Shown here one piece after another: positions 13,886-21,482 of a stretch of 34,839 nucleotides of DNA. The stretch is from the NCBI RefSeq assembly GCF_003024385.1, contig NZ_PVZN01000029.1, positions 1 through 34,839 on the forward strand, given 5' to 3'. The DNA is from Pseudomonas sp. BBP2017. GTDB lineage: Bacteria; Pseudomonadota; Gammaproteobacteria; Pseudomonadales; Pseudomonadaceae. The translations under genes were made by a program, and so were the position numbers. Each line of letters starts with the position of its first letter. Positions within the stretch are counted from its first letter, which is position 1. The notes under the pieces are model-generated. The model did not search any database. It was not told the DNA's origin and saw only the letters and a program-made list of their open reading frames with translations.

Positions 13886-14854
13886 TTAGCCGCCGATGAT
13901 TTTCATCACCGTTGCACCACCAGAAAACGCCACCGATTGCTTGTCGCCAAGGGCCTTGACCAGCAACCCCTGCAGCGCCGGCAAGGCCTGGTGACGCGGC
14001 TTGTCGAGCAAGTCGCCGATATAGTGACGGTTGCTCGACGACAGGCAGCCGTGCAGCCAGCCGGTGGACGACAGGCGCAAGCGTGAACAGGTTCGGCAGA
14101 ACGGTACGCTTTCGTTGGCGATCACACCAAAGTAACCCTGGCCGGGGATCTGATAGCGCAGCGCCGTGGCATCCACCGGCGCATTGGCCTGCAGGTATTC
14201 GTAACGCTCGCCGATCAACTGCAGCAAGTGCTCGAGACTGACGAACTGCTGCAGGAAGGCATTACTGTCACGGGCCAGGTGGCCCATGCGCATCAACTCG
14301 ATGAAGCGCAGCTCGTAGCCGCGAGCGAGACAATGATCGAGGAGCGGTACCACCTGATCGAAGTTCTGCCCACGCAAAGGCACCATGTTGACCTTGATTT
14401 TCATCCCGGCCGCACTGGCCTGCTCCATGCCATCAAGCACAGTGGCCAGGTCGCCACCGCGAGCAATACGCCGGAAGGCATCAGGATCGAGGGTATCAAG
14501 GGAAACATTAAGCCGACGGATACCGGCCGCACGCAGCAACGGCAGCTTGCGAGCCAATAATTGGCCGTTGGTGGTCAGGCTGATTTCGTCAAGGCCAAGG
14601 CCTGCGACTGAAGCAAGAAAGGTTTCAAGCCTGGGACTGACCAGCGGCTCACCACCGGTAATGCGCAAACGCTCGATGCCGGCAGCTTCGATCAGGTAGG
14701 CCACGGCGCGGGCCATGGCCTCGGCAGACAGCTCATCCTGGGCCGCCACCAGACGCTTGCCGTCCGGTACGCAATAGGTGCAGGCATAGTTGCAGGCAGC
14801 GGTAAGGCTGACACGCAAGTTGCGAAAACGCCTGCCTTGGCGGTCGACGATCAT
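13886..14854 (-). CDS. moaA: GTP 3',8-cyclase MoaA (molybdenum cofactor step 1), stand-alone copy
   Basis: This radical S-adenosylmethionine enzyme turns GTP into the cyclic precursor of molybdopterin. The N-terminal cluster motif C-x3-C-x2-C is at Cys21, Cys25 and Cys28. The SAM-contacting G-G-E-P is at 67-70. The second, substrate-binding cluster is C-x2-C-x13-C at Cys253, Cys256 and Cys270. The chain ends in the double glycine that MoaA needs for catalysis (Gly321-Gly322). All key residues are present, so it should be active. I choose ATG 14854 (322 residues, GGAG eight bases upstream); ATG 14869 would add five residues. No other molybdopterin gene is near, and Pseudomonas often has a second moaA, so this may be a paralogue serving a particular condition. 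It is not co-transcribed with the lipoprotein gene (66-base gap). Confidence 0.9.
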   Translation of the reverse strand: MIVDRQGRRFRNLRVSLTAACNYACTYCVPDGKRLVAAQDELSAEAMARAVAYLIEAAGIERLRITGGEPLVSPRLETFLASVAGLGLDEISLTTNGQLLARKLPLLRAAGIRRLNVSLDTLDPDAFRRIARGGDLATVLDGMEQASAAGMKIKVNMVPLRGQNFDQVVPLLDHCLARGYELRFIELMRMGHLARDSNAFLQQFVSLEHLLQLIGERYEYLQANAPVDATALRYQIPGQGYFGVIANESVPFCRTCSRLRLSSTGWLHGCLSSSNRHYIGDLLDKPRHQALPALQGLLVKALGDKQSVAFSGGATVMKIIGG

Positions 14855-14981
14855 GGATGACTCCGGCATGGATGAATCGGGCCTGTAAAACCTGACTCAA
14901 AAATCAGGTTTTTGCAAGCCTCATACCTGAGTATATTCCCGCACGAGCCACGCCAGTAGTTTCGTTCGACCGCTGAACAGA

Positions 14982-15620
14982 TCAGCTGCCGGTGGCGTCC
15001 GGATCGCGCTTGCGCTTGTTACCCATGCGCACACCGATATCCATCAGGAACTGGAAAAAGCCTTCCTGGTCTTCCAGCACGTTGCTCCAGAACGGCGAGT
15101 GATAGAGCGCCACGGCGCCATGCACCAGCGCCCAGGCGGCGCAGTAGTGGAAGTACGGCGGCACGTCTTCAAGCTTGCCTTCGCTGATGCGACCCTTGAT
15201 CAGCAAGGTCAGGCGGTCGAAATTGGAGGCACGGATCTTGTGCAGCTCCTCGACCATCTCCGGCACCTGGTTGCCCTTGACCACCTTCTCTTCAAGGCGG
15301 TCGAACAAGCGGTAACGCTGCGGATCGCGCATGCGGAATTCGAAGTAGGCACGCGACAGGGCTTCCTTGTCGCGGTCAACATCGGCAGAGTGCAACAGTT
15401 CGTTCAAATCGCGCTCGTAGTCGAGCATCAGGCGCAGATAGATCTCCGCCTTGGATTTGAAATGCTTGTAGATCGTGCCTTTGCCGATACCGACTGCATC
15501 AGCGATCATCTCGACGGTGACACTGTCTTCACCCTGTTCGAGAAACAGCTTGAGCGCGGTATCGAGAATTTCTTGCTCACGGCGACGAAACTCACGGACC
15601 TTACGAGGTTCTTTCTGCAT
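14982..15620 (-). CDS. TetR-family regulator, divergent from a class V aminotransferase
   Basis: The 212-residue protein has a basic start (MQKEPRKVREFRRREQEILD) and a TetR helix-turn-helix at about residues 16-62, with 'GIGKGTIYKHFKSKAEIYL' as recognition segment. A helical ligand domain and a basic tail follow. The start is ATG 15620. The frame stays open for 259 codons upstream, but that part overlaps the divergent aminotransferase gene and has no TetR-like content. No clear ribosome binding site precedes the ATG. It matches the TetR gene found near tatD in P. aeruginosa. Divergent placement 72 bases from the aminotransferase suggests it may control that gene; no strong palindrome is visible in the gap. 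Confidence 0.88.
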   Translation of the reverse strand: MQKEPRKVREFRRREQEILDTALKLFLEQGEDSVTVEMIADAVGIGKGTIYKHFKSKAEIYLRLMLDYERDLNELLHSADVDRDKEALSRAYFEFRMRDPQRYRLFDRLEEKVVKGNQVPEMVEELHKIRASNFDRLTLLIKGRISEGKLEDVPPYFHYCAAWALVHGAVALYHSPFWSNVLEDQEGFFQFLMDIGVRMGNKRKRDPDATGS

Positions 15621-15692
15621 AAGAAGGACTGGATCAAAATCGAAGCCGGTTATTATGCCTAACTTGCGCCAAAATGCACGGATCATCCGACC

Positions 15693-16826
15693 ATGTCTAT
15701 GTTTCTTGATGAGTTTGAACAGGCTCCGGGCCTTCGCTACCTGAACCATGCAGCCGTCGCTCCCTGGCCAAGAAGGGCCAGCCAGGCGGTTGCGCGCTTT
15801 GCCAACGAAAACGTTTGGCTTGGTGCCAGGGACTATCCGGACTGGATGGCCATGGAGCAACGCCTGCGCGAACGCTTGATGCGCCTGACGAACGCACCCT
15901 CGACCGATGACATCGCCCTGGTCAAGAACACCTCCGAGGCACTGTCGTTCGTTGCTTTCGGCATCGATTGGCAGGCCGGTGACCAGATCGTCATCAGCGA
16001 CGAAGAGTTCCCCTCCAACCGCATCGTCTGGGAAGCCTTGGCCGACCAGGGTGTAGAAGTGATCCAGGTGAGCCTCAATGGGCAGGACCCGGAAGCCGAT
16101 CTGCTGGCCGCCTGTGGGCCGCGCGCGCGCCTGCTGGCGATCAGCGCTGTTCAGTTTGCCAGCGGCCTGCGCCTGGACCTGGTGCGGCTCGGCCAAGGCT
16201 GCCGTGAGCGCAACGTGCTGTTCTGTATCGACGCCATTCAGCAACTGGGTGCCCTGCCCTTCGATGTGCAAGCCTATCAGTGCGACTTTGCCATGGCCGA
16301 TGGTCACAAGTGGATGCTTGGCCCGGAAGGCCTCGGCGTTTTCTATTGCCGCGCCGAGGTTCGCCCACAGCTGAAGCTCAGCGAGTACGGCTGGCACATG
16401 CTAGAGCACATGGGCGACTACACCCGCACCGAGTGGGCGCCGGCCCGCAGCGCCCGGCGCTTTGAATGCGGCAGCCCGAACATGCTCGGCGCGGCGGCGC
16501 TGGACGCGAGCCTGTCGCTGCTGGAAGAAATGGGCATGGAACAGGTATCGACGCTGCTTGCAGAACGGGTGCAGTGGCTCTATGAAGGGCTGGCAGCCAT
16601 TCCTGGGGTTCAACTGCACAGCCCGGAAGATCCGCAGCGCCGTTCCGGGATCGTTTCGTTCAGCATCGCCGGGATCGACAATACCCAGGCCTACCAGAAA
16701 CTCAAACAGCAGCAGGTGGTTTGCATCACCCGCGGGCCTGGTGTGCGCTTTTCACCGCATTTCTACACGCCCAAGCAGGTAATCGACGAAACTCTGGCAA
16801 TTGTGCGGCAAATTGCAGAGCGATGA
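15693..16826 (+). CDS. Class V aminotransferase (cysteine desulfurase-like fold)
   Basis: The 377-residue PLP enzyme belongs to the class V aminotransferase / SufS-like superfamily. The PLP lysine is Lys206 in 'ADGHKWMLGPEGLG', and the ring-nitrogen aspartate is Asp180 in 'FCIDAIQQLG'. 'KNTSEALSF' (78-86) is the phosphate-binding region. It lacks the conserved catalytic Cys loop ('RxGHHCA') of true cysteine desulfurases: the equivalent region reads 'CITRGPGVRFSPHFY', the pattern of the isopenicillin-N epimerase-like and kynureninase-like branch. The reaction is therefore unassigned. Start ATG 15693 (Met3 at 15699 is an alternative). A 13-codon frame overlapping the stop codon (ATGA at 16823) is probably not a gene. 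Confidence 0.85.
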   Translation: MSMFLDEFEQAPGLRYLNHAAVAPWPRRASQAVARFANENVWLGARDYPDWMAMEQRLRERLMRLTNAPSTDDIALVKNTSEALSFVAFGIDWQAGDQIVISDEEFPSNRIVWEALADQGVEVIQVSLNGQDPEADLLAACGPRARLLAISAVQFASGLRLDLVRLGQGCRERNVLFCIDAIQQLGALPFDVQAYQCDFAMADGHKWMLGPEGLGVFYCRAEVRPQLKLSEYGWHMLEHMGDYTRTEWAPARSARRFECGSPNMLGAAALDASLSLLEEMGMEQVSTLLAERVQWLYEGLAAIPGVQLHSPEDPQRRSGIVSFSIAGIDNTQAYQKLKQQQVVCITRGPGVRFSPHFYTPKQVIDETLAIVRQIAER

Positions 16827-16902
16827 GTGCTCAGCAGCCGTGGCCGTATTCCAAATCTGTTTAAAAAACGAGCAATCGCCGCTGGCAGCCCGCCAATCCT
16901 GA

Positions 16903-16910
16903 CCAATACT
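16903..16910 (+). promoter_or_regulatory. Candidate RpoS-type -10 of the sRNA
   Basis: CCAATACT contains CAATACT, six of seven matches to the RpoS extended -10 CTATACT. It lies seven bases before the predicted 5' end of the RNA, which gives a transcript of about 120 nt ending at the terminator. Confidence 0.45.
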
Positions 16911-16916
16911 TCAGGT

Positions 16917-17035
16917 GTTGGCGTGGCGCATCCCCCCAAGTGGCGCGCCGATAAAGGTGCTCAGGGACCGCGTACCTTTGTTTTACTCCTAATGGTCTTA
17001 ACCCGGATTCACCCCCCAGAACCCGGGTTTTTTTT
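16917..17035 (+). ncRNA. rgsA: Small RNA, probable RgsA (P16)
   Basis: The 240-base gap between the aminotransferase and tatD has no credible gene but holds a strong plus-strand terminator and an upstream RpoS-like -10. Together they define an RNA of about 120 nt. In P. aeruginosa the sRNA RgsA, about 120 nt long and dependent on RpoS (indirectly on GacA), lies next to tatD at the same locus. Unpaired C-rich segments (CATCCCCCCAAG, CACCCCCCAG) could base-pair with G-rich ribosome binding sites. The terminator and size are seen in the sequence; the identity comes from synteny and is not proven by alignment. It is convergent to tatD, whose stop codon is 32 bases beyond the terminator. Confidence 0.65.
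17000..17035 (+). terminator. Terminator of the RgsA-like sRNA
   Basis: AACCCGG (17000-17006) pairs with CCGGGTT (17023-17029), followed by a run of eight T. On the minus strand no T-run follows, so it does not end tatD transcription. Confidence 0.88.
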
Positions 17036-17066
17036 GCCTGCCATTTTGGTGGGAGCGGGGGGAACC

Positions 17067-17846
17067 CTAAAGACGCGCCAACGGGAACAGACGCTTGAAG
17101 TTCGCGGTGGTTTGTTCGGCCAATTGCTCGTAGCTTTCGCCCCGCACCATCGCGACGAACTCCGCCACTTCGCGCACATACTGCGGCAGGTTCGGTTTAC
17201 CGCGATACGGAATCGGCGCCAGGTAAGGCGAATCGGTTTCGACCAGCAGGCGATCAGCCGGCACCTGCCGGGCCACATCGCGCAAGGCATCGGCATTGCG
17301 GAAGGTGACGATGCCGGACAGCGAGATGTAGTAGCCCAGGTCCAGCGCTGCCCTGGCCATATCCCAGTCTTCGGTGAAGCAATGCAGCACACCGGCCTGG
17401 CTCAAGGCTGCTTCGCGCAGCAGGTTCAGGGTGTCGGCACGCGCCGCGCGGGTATGAATGATCACTGGCTTACCGGTAGCCTGCGCAGCCTGCAGGTGCA
17501 GGCGGAAGGACGCTTGCTGCACCTCGGCCGCTTCCGGCTCGTAGTGATAATCCAGCCCGGTTTCACCGATGGCCACCACATGCGGGTGCTCAAGCTCCTT
17601 GAGCAGCCACTCCAGCGGCGGCGCACCGTCGGGGGGCAGGTCCAGCGGATGGATGCCTACCGAGCAGTCAACGTCGCTGTAACGCTCGCTCAGGTCTTTG
17701 ACCGCCTTGGCGTTGTCGGCGCTGACGCCGATGCACAGGAAGTGGCCAACACCACGGGCGCGGGCAGCATCAAGGGCCGTATCCAGAGACCCCTGGTGAG
17801 CGGTGAGATCAAGACGGTCGAGGTGGCAATGGGAATCTACAAGCAT
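17067..17846 (-). CDS. tatD: TatD-family metal-dependent DNase
   Basis: The 259-residue protein is a TIM-barrel hydrolase of the TatD family (3'-5' exonuclease acting on DNA). It has the metal ligands His6 and His8 in 'DSHCHLD', Glu in 'IGETGLDYHY', the His of 'VIIHTRAA', a later His in 'VLHCF', and Asp in 'VETDSPYL'. All expected ligands are present. It is the last gene of the fab/tmk/holB block. The ATG at 17846 is only 43 bases past the holB stop and has no recognisable ribosome binding site. The pilZ gene that separates holB and tatD in P. aeruginosa is missing here (see findings). Confidence 0.92.
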   Translation of the reverse strand: MLVDSHCHLDRLDLTAHQGSLDTALDAARARGVGHFLCIGVSADNAKAVKDLSERYSDVDCSVGIHPLDLPPDGAPPLEWLLKELEHPHVVAIGETGLDYHYEPEAAEVQQASFRLHLQAAQATGKPVIIHTRAARADTLNLLREAALSQAGVLHCFTEDWDMARAALDLGYYISLSGIVTFRNADALRDVARQVPADRLLVETDSPYLAPIPYRGKPNLPQYVREVAEFVAMVRGESYEQLAEQTTANFKRLFPLARL

Positions 17847-17889
17847 GGGCAGATGACAACACTGAAAAGAAATAAAGGGGCAGCCCGGC

Positions 17890-18876
17890 TCAACGCTGGC
17901 CAGGCAACATTGCCCAGGAAGCCAGTAGCGCTTCGAGCAATAGCACGCGATTGAGGTTGGCCTTGGCCAGAACCTTCTGGCGCTGGGCGAGAATCCAGTC
18001 CTGAATCTCCAGGACCTTGCCCTGGCCGCTCTTCTGCGCCAGGTATTGCACGACCTTGCGCATATCGTTCAAGCCTAAACCTTCCTCATCCTCGGTCAAC
18101 TGGTAGCGCAGGATCAGGTTCGACCAGTCACAAAACCAGTCGAACAGCAGCAGCAAGGGAATGGCATTCCAGGCCTCGGCCAGCTGACTGGGGGATTGTT
18201 GCTGTTTAAGTAGTTTTTTCACCCCGTCAACCACCAGCGCGCGCTGCTCACGCACACCCTGCGCCTGCAAGCCTACCGCAGCCAGGGGTGAGCCAGCAGC
18301 GAGGCTCAGTAGCTCCAGACGCTCCTGCTCATCGCACTCTGGCAAGGCTGTACTCAACCAGGCCAGGCTCTGTGTGGCGCTGGGCAAAGGACACGCCTGC
18401 TGCACACAACGGCTCTTGATGGTCGGCAACAAGCGGCTTGGCTGATGGCTGACCAACAGCAGCACGGTATTGCCGGAAGGCTCTTCCAGGCTTTTGAGCA
18501 AGGCGTTGGCCGCATTGATATTCATCGCCTCGACCGGCTCGATCAACACCACCTTGCGCCCGCCCAGCTGTGCGGTCTGGACCACAAAGGACACCAGGTC
18601 ACGCACCTGATCGACCTTGATCGGCTTGTCGGCCTCCTCCGGCTCCAGCACATAGTTGTCTGGATGACTGCCGGCTGCCAGCAACAGGCACGACTTGCAC
18701 TGCCCACAGGCTTGCAGATTGGCCGGGCGCTGACACAGCAGCAAGGCCATCAGTCGCTCGGCCAGCGCGCGCTTGCCGATGCCTTGCGGCCCATGCAGCA
18801 GGTAGGCATGGGCATGCTGGGTACGCCCGGCCAATTGCTGCCACAAGGCCTGCTGCCAAGGGAAGGCCTCAGCCAC
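17890..18876 (-). CDS. holB: DNA polymerase III subunit delta-prime
   Basis: HolB is the stator of the clamp loader that places the beta sliding clamp on DNA. The protein starts 'VAEAFPWQ..LWQQLAGRTQHAHAYLLHGP', the usual Pseudomonas N-terminus. It carries a degenerate P-loop G-P-Q-G-I-G-K-R (delta-prime does not hydrolyse ATP) and a four-cysteine zinc module in 'LLCQRPANLQACGQCKSC', typical of delta-prime/gamma subunits. I choose GTG 18876 (328 residues), which has GGAG seven bases upstream and overlaps the tmk stop by eight bases; the frame is open to 18909 but that adds unrelated residues. Overlap with tmk implies translational coupling. Confidence 0.93.
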   Translation of the reverse strand: MAEAFPWQQALWQQLAGRTQHAHAYLLHGPQGIGKRALAERLMALLLCQRPANLQACGQCKSCLLLAAGSHPDNYVLEPEEADKPIKVDQVRDLVSFVVQTAQLGGRKVVLIEPVEAMNINAANALLKSLEEPSGNTVLLLVSHQPSRLLPTIKSRCVQQACPLPSATQSLAWLSTALPECDEQERLELLSLAAGSPLAAVGLQAQGVREQRALVVDGVKKLLKQQQSPSQLAEAWNAIPLLLLFDWFCDWSNLILRYQLTEDEEGLGLNDMRKVVQYLAQKSGQGKVLEIQDWILAQRQKVLAKANLNRVLLLEALLASWAMLPGQR

Positions 18877-19501
18877 GGCAGCACTCCAGGATCTGCGGCA
18901 GCAACGCATCCAGCGCTTGCTGCACCTGCGCCAGCGGTTGCGCGGCGTCGATCAGTTTGTACTGCTGCGGCGCCGCCTTGGCGCGCGCCAGGTAGGTCTG
19001 ACGCACAGCCTCGAAAAAGGCCTGACCTTCCTGTTCAAAACGGTCCAGGCGGCCACGGGCGGCAGCGCGGGACAGGCCGATTTCCACTGGGAGGTCGAAG
19101 ACCAGGGTCAGGTCCGGGCGCAACGTGCCCTGAACAAAATTTTCCAACGTGGCAATGCGCTCCAGCGACAGGCCACGGCCACCCCCTTGGTAGGCATAGG
19201 TGGCATCGGTGAAACGGTCACAGAGCACTACTGCGCCACGGGCCAGGGCCGGGCGAATCACTTCGGCCAGGTGCTGGGCACGGGCAGCGAACACCAGCAA
19301 CAGCTCGGTGTCGGCATCCATTTTTTCGTCGCTGGGCGCCAGCAACAGTTCGCGGATTCGCTCGGCCAGCGGCGTGCCGCCAGGCTCACGGGTCAGCACC
19401 ACATCCACGCCCTGGGCACGCAGGTGCTCGGCCAGGTATTCGCGGTTGGTGCTCTTGCCCGCGCCTTCGGGGCCTTCCAGGGTGATAAACAAGCCGCTCA
19501 C
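18869..19501 (-). CDS. tmk: Thymidylate kinase
   Basis: Tmk phosphorylates dTMP to dTDP with ATP, the step common to de novo and salvage dTTP supply. The P-loop E-G-P-E-G-A-G-K-S-T is at residues 9-18. The D-R-F/Y signature appears as 'LCDRFTDATYAYQGGGRG', and an arginine-rich lid region lies at 'SRAAARGRLDRFE', as in the E. coli type. Length 210 is normal. The start codon is GTG at 19501 with AAGGA six bases upstream. It follows mltG by 19 bases and overlaps holB. Confidence 0.96.
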   Translation of the reverse strand: MSGLFITLEGPEGAGKSTNREYLAEHLRAQGVDVVLTREPGGTPLAERIRELLLAPSDEKMDADTELLLVFAARAQHLAEVIRPALARGAVVLCDRFTDATYAYQGGGRGLSLERIATLENFVQGTLRPDLTLVFDLPVEIGLSRAAARGRLDRFEQEGQAFFEAVRQTYLARAKAAPQQYKLIDAAQPLAQVQQALDALLPQILECCRG

Positions 19502-19520
19502 AGGCAGTCCTTACAGTTAT

Positions 19521-20663
19521 TCATTGCGAAGAGGTTGCACTGGCCGGTGCCGACGCTTCAGGTGCAGGCTCAGGGCTCGCCTCAGTGGATTCAGGGGCCT
19601 GCGGCTCGGCCTCAGGCTCAGATTCGTTCACCGGCGCCGGACTCGAACGGTAATCGGCACGGCGCTTGATCTGGTACTCGCGGACCGCAGAATTGTGCGC
19701 ATCCAGGTCGTCGGAGAAGATATGGCTACCATCGCCACGGGCGACGAAGTACAGACTGCTGCCCGGCGTCGGGTTCAACGCGGCATGGATCGCTTCACGG
19801 CCGACCATGGCAATCGGGGTCGGCGGCAGACCAGCATTGGTATAGGTGTTGTACGGTGTCGGTTCGCGCAAGTCGGCGCGGGTGATCTTGCCGTTGTAAC
19901 GTTCACCCATGCCATAGATCACTGTCGGGTCGGTCTGCAGCAACATGCCGATACGCATGCGGCGCACGAACACTCCAGCGATCTGACCACGCTCCTGCGG
20001 CACCCCGGTCTCCTTCTCCACCAAGGACGCCATGATCAGCGCCTGATACGGATCACGATACGGCAGGTCGGCCGGCCGCTCGGCCCACTCCTTGGCCAGC
20101 ACTTCGTCCAGGCGCGCATAGGCTTGCTGGAGGAACTCGACATCAGTCATGCCACGCACGAAGCGATAGGTGTCAGGGAAGAAACGCCCTTCCGGAAATA
20201 CGCCAGGATGACCGAGCTTATCCATCACCTCAGCATCACTGAGGCCATCGAGGGTCTGCTTGATTTTTTCGTGCCTGGCCAATGCCGAGCGCACCTGGCG
20301 GAAATTCCAGCCTTCGACCAGGGTCAGGCTGTACTGCACGACATCGCCACGGCGCCAGACTTCGAACAGGTCGCGCACGGTCATGCCAGGAGTCATGCGG
20401 TACTCGCCGGTGTGCAGCGGCACCCCCGCCATGTTGAAGCGCCAGTACAGACGCAACCAGAAGGCATCGTCCAGCAAGCCCTGGCTTTCCATGCGGTAGA
20501 ACATGCGGTTGGGGTTGGTACCGGTGGGCACGTCGAGCAGTTGCTCCTGGCTAACGTGCAGGGTTTGCTCCAGAGCCGAACTCACTTTCCAGGCTGAAAA
20601 ACCCAAGAACAGGCCCGCCAGAATCAATCCGGTTTCCAGCAGCACCAAGAATTTACGTCTCAC
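19521..20663 (-). CDS. mltG: Endolytic murein transglycosylase MltG
   Basis: MltG cuts nascent glycan strands at the inner membrane and so ends peptidoglycan chain growth. One N-terminal membrane helix (about residues 5-24) is followed by a LysM-like part and the YceG catalytic domain. The catalytic Glu is Glu218 in 'ASLVEKETGVPQERG', the same number as in E. coli MltG. The 380-residue protein is longer than E. coli MltG (340) because of a C-terminal tail of about 40 residues made of Pro, Glu, Ala and Ser, predicted disordered. The start codon is GTG at 20663, three bases after the pabC stop, so the genes are tightly coupled. Confidence 0.95.
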   Translation of the reverse strand: MRRKFLVLLETGLILAGLFLGFSAWKVSSALEQTLHVSQEQLLDVPTGTNPNRMFYRMESQGLLDDAFWLRLYWRFNMAGVPLHTGEYRMTPGMTVRDLFEVWRRGDVVQYSLTLVEGWNFRQVRSALARHEKIKQTLDGLSDAEVMDKLGHPGVFPEGRFFPDTYRFVRGMTDVEFLQQAYARLDEVLAKEWAERPADLPYRDPYQALIMASLVEKETGVPQERGQIAGVFVRRMRIGMLLQTDPTVIYGMGERYNGKITRADLREPTPYNTYTNAGLPPTPIAMVGREAIHAALNPTPGSSLYFVARGDGSHIFSDDLDAHNSAVREYQIKRRADYRSSPAPVNESEPEAEPQAPESTEASPEPAPEASAPASATSSQ

Positions 20664-20666
20664 AAA

Positions 20667-21482
20667 TCAGGCATCCAGTAACGTACGGGCAATGGCCTGC
20701 AGTTTACGGGTGAGTGGACCCGGCGACCAGTTCAGCGATGCAAAAGCACGCACCGGCCAGACACCGTAGACGCTGTTGCAGACGAAGACTTCGTCAGCCT
20801 GCTCCAGGTCCTGCAGGGACAGATCGGTAATGCGTAGCGCCACCCCAGCTACTGCTGCCTGCTCGATCAGGGCCGCACGCATCACCCCGGCCACGCCGCA
20901 GCGGCTCAGATCAGCGGTCAGCAACTGGCCGTCGCGCACCAGGAACAGATTACTGTAGACCCCTTCAATGATGCGACCGGAAACATCACGCATCAATCCT
21001 TCGGCATGCTCGGCATCCTGCCATTCGGCACGCGCCAGCACCTGCTCAAGTCGATTAAGGTGTTTGAGCCCAGCCAGCAGTGGTTGTTCCGCAAGGCGAG
21101 TGTTGCAAGGGAAGAGACGAACGCCCTGCTCGGCATGCTGAGCAGGATAAACGGGCAAGGGACTACCCTGAAGAATACGCCGTGGCGCCACGCCAGCAGC
21201 AGGCGCATAGCCGCGCTGGCTGTCACCACGGACGAGAATCAGTTTGAGTACACCGTCACCCAGCACGCTGGCGTAACGACATAACTCGTCGCGAATCAGG
21301 CCATGGTCGGCGCTGATCGCCAGGCGCTGGCAACCCAGCGCCAGGCGATCGAGATGATACTCGAGCAACGATGGCCGACCGGCCTTGACCGCGATGGTCT
21401 CGAACAGACCATCGCCGTAGGCCAGCGCACGGCTTTGCAGATTGACTGCATCCGCCGGCAGGCCATCGATCCAGCTGTGCAT
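20667..21482 (-). CDS. pabC: Aminodeoxychorismate lyase
   Basis: PabC is a PLP enzyme of aminotransferase class IV that releases pyruvate from aminodeoxychorismate to give p-aminobenzoate for folate. The catalytic lysine is Lys140 in 'LLAGLKHLNRLEQVL', and the class IV block E-x4-N-x-F is at 'IIEGVYSNLFLV' (Glu173, Asn178). Length 271 is normal. The ATG at 21482 shares one base with the fabF stop (TGATG), and a GTG at 21485 is an alternative start. Placement between fabF and mltG is the standard gamma-proteobacterial order. Confidence 0.94.
   Translation of the reverse strand: MHSWIDGLPADAVNLQSRALAYGDGLFETIAVKAGRPSLLEYHLDRLALGCQRLAISADHGLIRDELCRYASVLGDGVLKLILVRGDSQRGYAPAAGVAPRRILQGSPLPVYPAQHAEQGVRLFPCNTRLAEQPLLAGLKHLNRLEQVLARAEWQDAEHAEGLMRDVSGRIIEGVYSNLFLVRDGQLLTADLSRCGVAGVMRAALIEQAAVAGVALRITDLSLQDLEQADEVFVCNSVYGVWPVRAFASLNWSPGPLTRKLQAIARTLLDA

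Noticed and set aside
15621..16397. N-terminal extension of the TetR gene to 471 codons
   Set aside because: The extra 259 codons lie antisense to the class V aminotransferase and show no TetR content; ATG 15620 gives a normal 212-residue regulator.
16823..16864. 13-codon frame overlapping the aminotransferase stop (ATGA)
   Set aside because: Too short, with no ribosome binding site or known peptide.
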